NCBI RefSeq assembly: GCF_037975245.1
Contig: NC_092563.1
Span: 29,971,960 to 30,035,959 of the forward strand
Reading direction: 5' to 3'
Length of the DNA stretch: 64,000 nt
Source: Apostichopus japonicus
Taxonomy: Eukaryota; Echinodermata; Holothuroidea; Aspidochirotida; Stichopodidae
The translations under genes were made by a program, and so were the position numbers. Of the stretch, positions 21,438 to 32,142 are shown piece by piece. The notes under the pieces were generated by a model. It was not told the origin of the DNA, made no database searches, and saw only the letters and a program-made list of their open reading frames with translations. Each line of letters begins with the position of its first letter. The stretch's first letter is position 1.

Positions 21438-21511
21438 TGCAGTAATCAGAAACACGGACGTTATCCTCAAAAGAAATTGGGATAGTTAAAGGTTTACATC
21501 ATATTACTGCA
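21438..21511 (-). ncRNA. SNORD18: Box C/D snoRNA, U18 (SNORD18)-like, copy 1
   Basis: Terminal stem TGCAGTAA/TTACTGCA, box C ATGATGT and box D CTGA. The guide GTCCGTGTTT next to box D is complementary to AAACACGGAC of 28S rRNA, the U18 target. Base five upstream of box D points to the A in AAACA. Confidence 0.88.
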
Positions 21512-21768
21512 GTGAATCAAGAAAAAAAGTTAATTACCTAAAAATAGTTGCTGGCCAGAAAAGTTACTCCACATCTGCCATCATTTGGTGCCTGTGAAAT
21601 ATATAAACAGATCTTTCAAATTATTTGTGATCATGTGGTACATGTGAAATATTCAACAGTTTAAAAGTAGAGGGTATTGGCCCTTCTACTCCTTGAAAAC
21701 CTGATTTGCAAGAAAAGTATTGGTAACATTATTTAATTGCTTTAAATGCTGAATGATGCTTTGTTACT

Positions 21769-21838
21769 GCAGTGATCAGAAACACGGACGTTATCCTCAA
21801 AGATATAGGGATATGACAGTTATACATCATTTCACTGC
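21769..21838 (-). ncRNA. SNORD18: Box C/D snoRNA, U18-like, copy 2
   Basis: Same guide and box D as copy 1. The terminal stem is GCAGTGA/TCACTGC, which differs from copy 1 by a paired change, and box C is ATGATGT. It lies in the intron between exons 21994-21943 and 21591-21538. Confidence 0.88.
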
Positions 21839-22100
21839 TGTTAGAAAAACAAACTATCCAAGCGTTTAAAGCTGCTTACTAACGATAAGAAATGCAAGTT
21901 TCCTAGGATGCAGTTTTGCTTTTAATGTTTAAGTACACTTACCCTGACAACAAAAACTAATCACTCCACAAACAAGAGTATTGACAACTGGCATCTATCA
22001 AAAGAAATAAGAAAATAAGTATAAAGTATGCAACACATGTGTCTGTGGGGGGGGGGGGGGGAGTGTAACACCCTTTTTTGGTACCAACAACAATAATTCT

Positions 22101-22178
22101 TCCTGCAGCAATCAGAAACACGGACGTTATCCTCACAGAAATAGGAGTAGGTAAGGTTTTCATCACATTGCTGCAGGA
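22101..22178 (-). ncRNA. SNORD18: Box C/D snoRNA, U18-like, copy 3
   Basis: A 12-bp perfect terminal stem TCCTGCAGCAAT/ATTGCTGCAGGA, box C GTGATGA (the best of the three), box D CTGA and the same GTCCGTGTTT guide. It is the longest and probably the most stable member of the trio. Confidence 0.9.
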
Positions 22179-22433
22179 ACAAATTATTCATGCCACAAGC
22201 ACTTGAGACAAAAAAACTCTCCCAAGCATAACCTGTCTAAGTAAGAAAGGAAGATGAAACTGTACATACCTCTAATAATAGGTTGAACTCCAGTTGAATC
22301 CACCAGAATCTGTTAAGAGAGCAAAGGGAATTGACCATCAGTACATTCTTTGCAAGGCTGACAACTACATAGTTTCTTATGCTCACAACAATGTCATCCA
22401 TTGCAATGAAGGTGCAGAGTATGGATGTCACAA

Positions 22434-22506
22434 ACTGCATCAGAAAACGTATAAGTCGTCAAAGTTCTCAGATTGACTGGGACGTTAAGATTCATCATTT
22501 ACAGTA
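22434..22506 (-). ncRNA. Box C/D snoRNA, U31-related, target unassigned
   Basis: Box C ATGATGA (22498-22492), D' CTGA (22471-22468) and box D CTGA (22443-22440), with a six-pair terminal stem ACTGTA/TGCAGT. The D' guide CGTCCCAGTCAAT resembles the U31 guide but is changed at several bases. The D guide is CGACTTATACGTTTT. It is probably a diverged U31 paralogue with new targets. Confidence 0.75.
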
Positions 22507-22895
22507 TTATGACAAGTCTTCATCTATTCCTGATATAATAATAGAAATGTCTAAGTTGGCATCACAAAATATTAAAAGCACATTTTCAATCTCCATTTCT
22601 TGAAATAAGTGCTTCAGCTATTATTAAGCAATTTTTACAATGAACTTTTTATAGACAATGACTACCTTGTTACACTAGAAACATGCTGCAACTCTCGATA
22701 CAGATGAAAGAAAATAGCTTACCCTCTGTACACTGTCAAACAGATCCCAGCATAAGAAACTCAGGAAATCTGTGAAAGATTCAGATAGAAAAAGACAGTT
22801 AATAATCCAATTTTCAGACATGTTAGAAAACAGTAAATTTGGTGAACTAATACTAAACTAAGGAATGTTTGGAAGTAAAAGGGAGTTAGTATAAA

Positions 22896-22965
22896 GCTGC
22901 AATCAGTTTAAAATGCTCCTCAACGGATATCAGTACAGGTCTGTGTTTTAACATCATCTTGCAGC
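22896..22965 (-). ncRNA. SNORD25: Box C/D snoRNA, U25 (SNORD25)-like
   Basis: Terminal stem GCTGCAA/TTGCAGC, box C ATGATGT, D' CTGA and box D CTGA. The guide CACAGACCTGTA sits right before D', as in human U25, and pairs with ACAGGTCTGTG of 18S rRNA. The following TATCCGTTGAGGA also resembles the human RNA. Confidence 0.92.
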
Positions 22966-23445
22966 TCGACACCTTCACTTGGGGAATGGCAAGCCCAACA
23001 CCCCCCCCCCCCTTCCCAACAGATCAAGCAAAGAAGCTGTTTGACTGACCATTTGTTATCACTAAGACTTTCACAGGCCACTTCTACAGAAAATGTCCCA
23101 CAATTAACCAAAGTCAAAGATGATATCAAACATAAAATGGCAAAATAATTACCTGAAGGAATGTAGCTGGCTATTACACAGCACTGCAAGATCCAAGTCT
23201 GTTTTCATTCTTCCTGTGAAATAACAGGATGGAACATTTACTACCTTGCTTAACAGACATTCACAAAGTATGCAACCTCTGCATATAGAGAGCACTTCAG
23301 AAGGTCATTAATCTGCAAGTGGATTATACTAAGAAGCTTTGTTGTTCCTAGCTGTGATCCACCCACCCCCTCCCCATCTACTTTGGAAAGCTGTGCTCTA
23401 CTCTCTCTGGCCGACAAACTGCAAATGAACTAGATTCTGAAGCAA

Positions 23446-23524
23446 AGGAGCTCAGTTAATACATGCAAGTAATCATTCGATAATTGTCATACGAACGAGA
23501 CAAGAATGTTTCATCATTGCTCCC
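23446..23524 (-). ncRNA. SNORD30: Box C/D snoRNA, U30 (SNORD30)-like
   Basis: Box C ATGATGA (23517-23511), box D CTGA (23455-23452) and terminal stem GGAGC/GCTCC. The guide GTCTCGTTCGT before a variant D' box (ATGA) is complementary to ACGAACGAGAC of 18S rRNA, the U30 site. Confidence 0.85.
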
Positions 23525-24136
23525 AGATTAGAATATTCATTGATTTGCATTTTCTCTTTAAGAAAGCCAAGACTTGTTTTTAAGCAATTTTCATGGTTTC
23601 AGAATTTTGTCTTTCCCTGATTATTGTAATGTGAACTCCCTTTTGGCAATATTGGGGGGCCTGTTTTATAGCAAAATAAACCCCACTTGAAAAAACTTGG
23701 CCCAACAACGAGGGATCAAAGACCATCATGCTAAATGCAATTGCGCATTTTCATGATTTGATATTTTTTAATCCAATAAAGCAAATCGTCCTAGTGAAAC
23801 AACAAGGCAAAACCAAAAATGAAGTGTTACCTGGTAACATGTAGCCGACTAACATGAAAAGCCTTGTGGATCATCCATCTCATCCAACTTTTGGTATTTC
23901 TGTGGAGCAATATACAAAAAGAGACAGGTAACTTTTTACTCTGAAAAAATACGGAAAATGTGGCATCATTTCACAAAGATAATGCATCAATTACAAAGTA
24001 TCATCATTCCAACGAGAAAGTGCCAACGTTTTGTCTACCAGACTTGGTAATTAACTCCAGTTGAAATCATACACTAATTTGAAAATGGGTTAGAAAGCTA
24101 GTGTTTACGACCCAGAGGTAGAGTTAAATTATGATG

Positions 24137-24211
24137 CTTGCCTCAGACTTTGTTGTATGACTTCATTTGTATCAGACATATGCTTGTCAAAAATATATCA
24201 TCACTGGCAAG
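24137..24211 (-). ncRNA. SNORD27: Box C/D snoRNA, U27 (SNORD27)-like
   Basis: Terminal stem CTTGCC/GGCAAG, box C GTGATGA, D' CTGA and box D CTGA. The guide GACAAGCATATG next to D' pairs with CATATGCTTGTC near the 5' end of 18S rRNA, the U27 target. Confidence 0.92.
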
Positions 24212-24791
24212 TCTTGCACCAGAGAGCAAATTCTAAGAGAGTGAATGACTATACCAAGGAACCCTTAGAGTTTAGCTGTGCTGTAGGGACATTTAAATAA
24301 GAGCTGCAATATAGATGTTATTTCTTCATGCACAGGCACTTACCTTCAAATCATCCTTTGCCATTTCCAAGGAGACTACCATCAGAGGGCACGCTTGAAT
24401 CTAGATACAACAAATAAAGAACAGAACAAAGTGATTTAATAGTATAGAAAACCCAACTGTCAGCAATTAGAGAAGAAGGAGAAGAACCATAAAAATAAGC
24501 CTATGAACCACCCTCTTTGTACTTCAAAGAAATAAGCAACATGATGCAAATATCTCTCATTACTCAATGGACATTATCCTTAAGTTGTATCCATGATCTA
24601 GTTTCAGTTTGCTTTTGATTAGTTTTCATACCAAGCCACAAATAAACTTGAGCAACACCACTACACAACATTTAAACGCATTAATGGCACAAGTTCAAAG
24701 TGGGCTGAATGAATTATACACAAACAGATCTATTCCAAGAACTGACTTGAGAGTACTATCATCTTATCCAGTAGAATAGATCAGAATATCT

Positions 24792-24876
24792 CAGTTCCTT
24801 CAGATCCTAACCATGTATCATCACTGTAACTCAGTAGCAGGACTGACTTAAGGTGCGGAATCATCATGAAGAACTG
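24792..24876 (-). ncRNA. Box C/D snoRNA, orphan, copy 1
   Basis: Terminal stem CAGTTCTT/AGGAACTG (8 bp), box C ATGATGA, D' CTGA, C' GTGATGA and box D CTGA (24803-24800). Guides are TCAGTCCTGCTA (before D') and GGTTAGGAT (before D). I could not place a target in rRNA from memory. Confidence 0.78.
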
Positions 24877-25369
24877 TCCATTAATATTTTAATTAATCTC
24901 AAAAATAGTTGTACTTTCTTACAACATTGATCATCAAAAAGTTCACAAACTCATTCAAAATCCTACAGCATGTATGTCTTACATTATGTACGAAAGGAAT
25001 TACTGACTTCTAGGAAAATTTAGTCACCTCAACTAACCTTATTTTCCATGCATGTTTCACAGCTCTTGATACAGTGGAACCTAAAAAGAAATAAGATAAA
25101 ATGCCAACATAACCTTGAGCTACTATTATTTGTTTAAGAAATGGGTACCTTTGAGCAAAAACTTTTTGACTGTTCCAATCCTGGACGCCGTCGTTTGCTT
25201 CGCATAGGATCAATATTGCATATAAGCAGAATGGCTCAACTAATATTTAGTGATATTCACTACACAACATTTAAAAGTATCAATGGCACAAGTCCAAAGT
25301 GAAGCTGAATGCATTATACACAAACAGATCTATTCCAAGTACCGACCAGTAGAATAGATCAAAATGTCT

Positions 25370-25454
25370 CAGTTCCTTCAGATCCTAACCACGTATCATC
25401 ACTGTCATTCAGTAGCAGGACTGACTTAAGGTGCGGAATCATCATGAAGAACTG
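25370..25454 (-). ncRNA. Box C/D snoRNA, orphan, copy 2
   Basis: Near-identical to 24792-24876 with the same guides and boxes. The D' box region differs by small changes (AATGAC for GTTACA). It belongs to a ~0.57-kb tandem duplication that also doubled one host exon. Confidence 0.78.
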
Positions 25455-25831
25455 TCCATTAATATTTAAATTATTCTAAAAAATAATTGTACTTTCTTAC
25501 AAAATTTATCATCAGAAAGTTAACAAACTCATTCAAATACTACAGCATGTATGTCTTACATTATGAACAAAAGGAATTATTGACTTCTGGGAAAATTTAC
25601 AGGCACCTCTACTTACCTTATTTTCCATGCATGTTTCACAGCTCTTGATAACAGTGGAACCTAAAAAAGAAATAAGATAAAATGCCATTTGGATGCATAC
25701 TTTAATAAAGATGTCAAAGAAACAAAGAAGTGATTGACAATGAACACATTTCCCAACTGCTCAACTTCCAAACCAAACCTATGCAATTAAAATCAAAAGC
25801 TTACTGATATAAGTTATTTGCAATACTTTAA

Positions 25832-25905
25832 AAGTTCTTTCAGCCCTCAACCTTTGATCAGCATTGTAAATCAGCCGCAAAAGTGTGGATCATCATCAAA
25901 AACTG
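25832..25905 (-). ncRNA. Box C/D snoRNA, orphan, different guides
   Basis: Box C ATGATGA (25896-25890), D' CTGA (25874-25871), box D CTGA (25843-25840) and terminal stem AGTTTTT/AAGAACT. Guides are CACACTTTTGCGG and AAAGGTTGAGGG, unlike those of its neighbours. It occupies the first intron of the host gene. Confidence 0.72.
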
Positions 25906-26608
25906 ACAAATACAATTCAATACAAAAACCCATATGGTTGAGTAAAAAAATAGGTTTCCACAGCAATATATATTTCTTGGGAGTATGAAACCTCACATCC
26001 CTTGTTTTGATTAGGTTTAGTTGTAAGAATTGTTACTCCAACCTAGTAAGCCCTAAAAGGCTAGTAATATTATTAGCAAATGTCCTGTATTATTAGTCCC
26101 AGTAATCTAGGCTGGGTCGCATGTCATTCCACCATAGAAAAAGTATTTTGCTTGTGGCAGAAAGAGCACATTATTGTGGGTGCATTGTATATGCACTGAA
26201 TATTGCACTATACATGGGCCAGCAAAATCAGTTACTTAAATCGACAATCAACATCAAACCAACTAATCACACTAATTTAATTTATTCAACCAACTACCAT
26301 ATATATTTTAAGACAATGTATTGACTCGTTACGAACTATTCAATCAATTCAGCCTATCCAAAGAACCGTCACATTAAGACTGGCTATCCTTCCACGCGAT
26401 TCAAAGAAAGTTTCACCAATGCATTCCTGTACACCACAGTAAAATCCATTCCTAAAATGTACCTTTCCACAATAGGTTTAGACTTAAGAGTCTTTCTGCC
26501 ATGGCAGAAAGGATCAAAACCTATGGTGGAAAGATATGGCGGTATGTACCTATGGCAGAATGTTGCCTAAATTCATCTCGTCTTGTCCTAAGCCTAGGTA
26601 TTTTCATA

Positions 26609-26894
26609 CAAAGTGGCTATTGTTACGACTAGTCGTAAGAATAATTCCCGACTACGCATGCGCAGTTGCTATTTTCATTACCAGGAGTACTATTTTTACG
26701 ACGAGGAGAAACAATAATTTCCGGGTAGGGTTAGGGTAAGGGTTAGGATTGAGGTTTAGGGTTATGTTTAGGGTTAGGGTTACCCCTACTACATGCGCAG
26801 TTGCTTTATTTACTTTACTGCGCTTGAATTTGCCTTTGTCGTAAGAATAGTTTATAAATAATTGTTACGACTCGTCGTAAGAATAGCCACGGCC
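26609..26894. mobile_element. 286-bp MITE with 9-bp target duplication and telomere-like interior
   Basis: Flanked by ATTTTCATA at 26600-26608 and 26895-26903. The ends are inverted repeats (GTGGCTATTGTTACGAC against GTGGCTATTCTTACGAC). The centre has degenerate TTAGGG-type repeats at about 26724-26792. A 9-bp duplication is typical of Mutator-like elements. It sits in intron 1 of the snoRNA host gene. Confidence 0.75.
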
Positions 26895-27610
26895 ATTTTC
26901 ATAAGTATACTGAGAAATTCAAATACTTGGTTCAATCGAAATACAAAACATTCTGACCAGCACTATTTTATTGGAATGGTCTGGGTCATAACTCACCCTG
27001 AAACATTTTATCATTATTTTTAACAGTATTATTTTAAGTCTAAGAACTTAGGATTGATAAAAGCCATGTGGCAGTAGTATTATTATTAGGCTAGGCCTGC
27101 AAAAGGATTAAGTAAAAGGTCTAAGCTACAAAACAAATGGTACTTGGCACCTCAAGGGTCTAGATAACGGCATTGGTCAACCTCTAAATTCCTTTTGATT
27201 CTTCGGAATAATATCACTTGCATCCCGAGCAACGATGTTTAGTTCCACGCATATTCATAAGCGAGTCCTAGGAGCGGCTTCTGGGAAATGAGTAACTCTT
27301 TGCACGTGCACGCATCGATAGGCATAACACATTAGGCTATAGAAAGACCAACTGATACTGTGTGCCAAGTTTAGCCTAGCCCAAGTGTCCTCAGTCAGTT
27401 TTCATACACGTTGACACCCAAAAAAACATATAAATGCACCTCAGCACAAGGCGAAACTCTATACAACCGACGATATTCTTTCAAAACTCACCTGTTTTCA
27501 CCATTATTCGACATCTTCCTATACAGGCCTTACTACATTCACACGTGAGATTACTAAAACGTGCTGTTAATTCGGAGCTTGGCGTTAACTAGCACTCTCT
27601 GCTTCAGCTG

Positions 27611-27652
27611 CGTTTGGAAAGAACGTGTGGAATCGTACATCGGCTTTTTATA
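27611..27652 (-). promoter_or_regulatory. TATA box and TOP-like initiator of the snoRNA host gene
   Basis: TATAAAAAG at 27652-27644 on the minus strand, then CTTTCC starting at C 27621, 31 nt downstream. A C followed by a short pyrimidine run at TATA spacing is the pattern of 5'TOP genes, the class to which snoRNA hosts and ribosomal protein genes belong. The first donor (GTGAGT) follows at 27491-27486. Confidence 0.7.
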
Positions 27653-27999
27653 CTATTGCAGACACGTGGCATCATTACCAGCCCTGCATGCCATTCCTTC
27701 TTTGTGAGCCATTCGCCCAATGAACACGGCTAACGTATATTCAAGGCGGGAAGAAAGTTTGAATTGATCCAGATACAAATGTTACGAAACCAGGACCATA
27801 GCCAGAAATGTTGAGTTGCGGTGAAGGGCACCAAAAATTTAAGGAGCGGCACAATCAATGGAGTAGCCAGAGTAGGAGGGGAGGGGCCGGGGAAAAGTTC
27901 CCCCCGACACACAGATATTTTCGGGGACGGTACAGGGAGGGCTACCTGTTTTTTATAGCATCTGCCTCTCATAGGTTTTACTCATTAGCCATACAAAGC
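27653..27999. other. Upstream region of the snoRNA host gene
   Basis: No coding frame supported. Proximal promoter sequence, giving way at 28000 to transposable-element sequence. Confidence 0.5.
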
Positions 28000-30900
28000 C
28001 AGGCGCGTATCCAGGGGGAGGGGCGTTGGGGCGCGCGCCCCCGGGTAAGAAAAAGAGGAGTGAAAAAAAAGAGAAGAAAAAAGGGGGAAAAAGAGGGGGA
28101 AAGAGAGAAGAAGGAGAAGAAGGAAGTGAAAAGAAAAAAGAAGAAAGAGAGAAAAAGGAGAAAAGGAGGGAGTAGAAGATAAACGCCAAGACACCGGGAA
28201 GAGAAAGAGGAACAGTCATAATTACAGTGCTGATACCTAATCTATACACAGGGTAGCCAGTGACGGATCGAGGGTTACGGAGGGGACGTGCGCCTCACCC
28301 TACCCCTTACACCGACAACTCCATTTTTGACGTTTCCATTTTTCCTCTCTCACTAATGTATCTATATATATATATGGTCTATCATAACGCGTGTGTGTGT
28401 GTATGGACGCCTTAAACAATTGTACAATTGTGCTTTGGAACCAACTGTGGCTGGTCTTGAACTCGACCGAGTCGTCGGGGAACATGACGAATTTCTGGAA
28501 GGGGCGACTTCGACCGCCCCCCCCCCCCTGAGCAAATTTTCTTTATGATATCGCTAGTAATTTCAAAATAGAAAATGCTCAGATGCAACTTACAAGGCCT
28601 GGTAAGTGTCATTTCCAGCGATCTGGGAGGCATTTTCGGCCAAAATTTTATTGTACGCTTCGCGCCAATTCATGGCGCTACGCTTAGATAGTTTGCCTAC
28701 AGGCTTCGCCCCTCCCTTGGCAAATTCCTCGCTACACGCCTCTTCGAATTTGTTAAGCAAAGAGCAGATATCACATCATATTAGTGAGCATGAAAATGGC
28801 GTTCAAGGATGATGTCGCGTCCGTCCCAGTACGGCAAGGCAGATTTCGATGGTCGCGTGGCAGGGACGACACGAATAACGTAAATAACCAGTCCAACAGA
28901 GAGATTTAATGATTTGTGCTATTTATTCGCCGGATTGATCAGATTAAATATGTGGAAACCTATATAATTAGTATAATTTCTTGTATATTTTACGTGCCTT
29001 CACACACGGAGACCTTACACAGTAGAGGTATACAGTGAGACTGAAGTGGCATACAAAACTGTCATGCACGAGGCAAAAGACAAGATACTTTCCTCCAATC
29101 ATAAGTTAACGTTTAAGTCACGACAGCAGCAGCCAATCACGCTACATATAAGTTGAATTCCTGGAAATCATTTAAGGAATAAGTTAAACAGAGCATTTAC
29201 ATACATCTGCATATGTTAAATATCAGGCGCGTATCCAGGGGGGGCGTTGGGGGCGCGCGCCCCCCGGGTAAGAAAAAGAGGAGAGAAAAAAAAGAGAAAA
29301 AAAAGAGAAGAAAACAGGAAAAAAGAGGGGAAAAAAAGGAAAAAAGAGGGGGAAAAAGGAAAAAAGAGGGGGAAAAAGAGGAGGAGGAGATGAAGGAAGG
29401 GAAAAGAAAAAGAAGAAGGAGAGAAAAAGGAGAAATGGACGGAGTAGAAGATAAACGCCAAGACACCGGGAAGAGAAAGAGGAACAGTGACATCATTACA
29501 GCGCTGAACCCTATTATATACACCTGGCCGGGTAGCCAGTGACGAATCGAGGATTTCGGAAGGGGCGTGCGCCTCACCCTACCCCTTACATCGACAACTC
29601 CATTTTTGACGTTTCCATTTTTCCTCTCTCACTAATGTATCTATATATATATACTATATATGGTCTATCATAACGCGTGTGTGTGTATGGACGCCTTAAA
29701 CAATTGTACTATGAAACCAACTGTGGCTGGTCTCGAACTCGACCGAGTCGTCGGGGAACATGACGCATTTCGGGAATGGGGCGACGGCCGCCCCCCCCCC
29801 CCCCCGAGCATATTGTTTTTATGATATCGCTAGTAAATTCGAAATAGAAAATGCTTAGATGCAACTTACAAGGCATGGGAACTGTCATTTCCAGCGATCT
29901 GGGAGGCATTTTCGGCCTTACGCTTAGATAGTTTGCCTACAGGCTTCGCCCCTCCCTTGGCAAATTATTCGCTACGCGCCTGTTCGTATAAACAACGAAT
30001 TGTCCTAAGTATGCAGATGGAGAAAAAGTATGGAGGTCCAGTTATGTCAAAACTCTTTTTTACATTAGTAATGGCGAATTAGTCGGCCAAGCTTAGAACT
30101 TTATTTTAATTACCAAGGAGATCATTTTTAAACTATTCATTTCCTTTAGCTACATCATTACAATGTATTTTTCTTTCAGTATAGGTGCCCGAAAAATTCT
30201 CAGCATATTGCCCGAATTTTCAGAAAGAAATATTTCGTTAGGCCCCCCCCCCCCTCCCGCCTCCTTGACCTATGTGTGTAGTGTTCGGTTCGGAAATATC
30301 TGGTATTTTTTTCATTTCCTTCAACGAAGTTTTATAATAGCCGTTATAGGAGGTTTCAATATTTGTGCACCAATAAATTAACTGTGTCTGAATTTTCGAA
30401 AATTTCCTGACCAACATTCTTAATCATACTTCCCTCTACTCGTGCAATTTTGACCAGTCTGTTAGGGGTTCAAGGAGGTTTTTCTATATTGGTTGTCCAT
30501 AGACGAAATTTTTTGCAACATTATGGGTATGTTTTGAAGTGAGTTAAATCACGAGAAATGTGAATTTTGAAATTCTGAACAAAAAATGGGCTTAAAACCT
30601 TCAAAAGTGGGGCTGTCGCGGGTACTGTGGGCCGCGACGTAGAATCACCTACAAAAAGCAATGATCCACAGGAGATGCGATGTGGTCGAACATGATGTGT
30701 GACTGGTGACAATCTTCAAAAAGGTTATGGATGGGGAAAAAAAGACGATTGGGAAATACTTGGTTCTCAGGCAAACGTGTACATCTGGTTGGTCATTTTC
30801 AAGCCCGAGAAGTGTCATTTCCGGTGATCTGGGGGGGGGGGGGGGGTATCAAAACCAGAAATTTTCTTGTACGCTGCGCGCCAACCGATGGTGGCGCTCC

Positions 30901-32142
30901 GCTTAGATAGTAATTCGCGCCCCCCGGGTTAGAAAATCCTGGATACGCCACTGAATATACATGAGGGTTCACGACACTATAAGTGTATGACATAACAGAT
31001 GAACAGCCTCAAAACTGTCTATGTGTGTAGTCAAAGGCGTAGGAGCCCAATTGGATTTGGGGGCTGTAACGACTTGCCCGAAATATGTAACCAAAATTTT
31101 TCGCGCGCTTCGTCGATATCATACAAGCAAGCATCGGTTATTACATCGCATGCAATCGTGTACCGTACGGTCCGTGAAAGTTGCGCAGTATACCGCCGGA
31201 TGCTAATGTAAACAACGAAATGTCTTATGTAGATGGAGAAAAAGCATGGAGGTCCAACTATATCAAAACTCTCTTTTGCATTAGTAATGGAGAATTAGTC
31301 GGCAAAGCTTAGAACTTTACTTTAATTAATAAGGAGATCATTTTTAAACTATTCATTTCCTTAAGCTACATCATTGCAATTTATTTTTCTTTCAGTATAG
31401 GTGGCCGAAAAATTCTCAGCATATTGCCCGAATTTTCAGGGGAAAAAATTCTTTGGGGGGCTGCAGCCCCCGCCTTCTACGCCTATGTGTGTAGTGTTAG
31501 GTTTCGAAATATCTGATATCGGAAATATCTGGTATTTTTCATTTCCTTCAACGAAGTTTTATTATAGCCGTTATAAGAGGTTTTAATATTTGTACACCAA
31601 TAAATTAACTGAATTTTCGAAAATTTCCTGACCAACATTCTTCATCATACTTCCCTATACTCGTGCAATTTTGACCTGTCTGTTAGGGGTTAAAGGAGGT
31701 TTTTCTATATTGGTTGTCCATGGATTAAATTTTGTGCAACGGGTATGTTTTGAAGTGATTTAATTCACGAGAAATGTGAATTTTCAAATTCTGAACAAGT
31801 AATGGGCTTTAAACCTTGAAAAGTGGGGCTGTCGGGTATTGTAGAATCACCTACAAAAGCAATGATCCACGGGACATGCGATGAGGTCGAACATGATGTG
31901 TGACTGGTGACAATGTTCAAAAAGGTTATGGATAGAAAAAAAAACTATTGGGAAATACTTGGTTCTCAGGCAAAAGTGTACATCTGGTTGGTCATTTTCA
32001 AGCCCGAGAAGTGCCATTTCCGGTGATCTGGGGGTATCAAAACCAGAAATTTTCTTGTACGCTCCGCGCCAACTGATGGTAGCGCTCCGCTTAGTAATTC
32101 GCGCCCCCCCCCCCGGGTTAGAAAATCCTGGATACGCCCCTG
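28000..32142. mobile_element. Composite of repeated DNA-transposon-like copies
   Basis: Left ends CAGGCGCGTATCCAGGGGG at 28000 and 29224 and inverted right ends CCTGGATACGCC(A/C)CTG ending at 30953 and 32142 define one family. The left arms (28000-28745 and 29224-29985), with a long A/G-rich stretch, are about 90 percent alike by eye, as are the right arms (about 30000-30953 and 31210-32142). No transposase is seen. I could not match target duplications, so the copies may be nested or recombined. Open frames in the A/G-rich stretches are artefacts. Confidence 0.75.

Larger units (their letters stand above)
24640..25665. repeat. Tandem duplication of a host exon plus snoRNA
   Basis: About 24650-25085 and 25250-25665 share sequence, including CAAACAGATCTATTCCAAG, the orphan snoRNA and the exon GTTCCACTGT...GAAAATAAG. 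The exon copies differ by one T (43 nt against 44 nt), which would shift any reading frame. Confidence 0.9.
17100..27621 (-). ncRNA. Multi-snoRNA host gene (U22-host-gene/SNHG1-like), about 16 exons, 15 intronic snoRNAs
   Basis: Exons inferred from splice signals, in transcription order: 27621-27492, 25660-25617, 25080-25038, 24400-24344, 23899-23854 (or -23831), 23213-23153, 22769-22723, 22309-22270, 21994-21943, 21591-21538, about 21200-21161, 20276-20243, 19889-19814, 19398-19327, 18870-18801, 18274-18164 and 17521 to about 17.1 kb. Donors are GTAAGT-like and acceptors mostly TTTCAG or CACAG. Each of the 15 introns from 27491 to 18275 holds exactly one snoRNA, about 70-190 nt upstream of the acceptor. 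The exons are short and share no conserved reading frame: duplicated exons 18801-18870 and 19327-19398 have different stops. This suits a spliced RNA whose role is to carry snoRNAs and which is probably degraded by nonsense-mediated decay. U25, U27, U30 and U31 together recall vertebrate SNHG1; U18 lies in RPL4 in mammals. Confidence 0.85.

Noticed and set aside
23970-24010. Another box-C-like ATGATGA that could start a C/D snoRNA
   Set aside because: No CTGA box D at a proper distance and no terminal stem.
27808-28250. Lys/Glu/Arg-rich and complementary Phe/Ser/Leu-rich frames of 98-124 codons (also 29197-29577)
   Set aside because: Both come from a purine-rich stretch inside a repeated transposable element and differ between copies.
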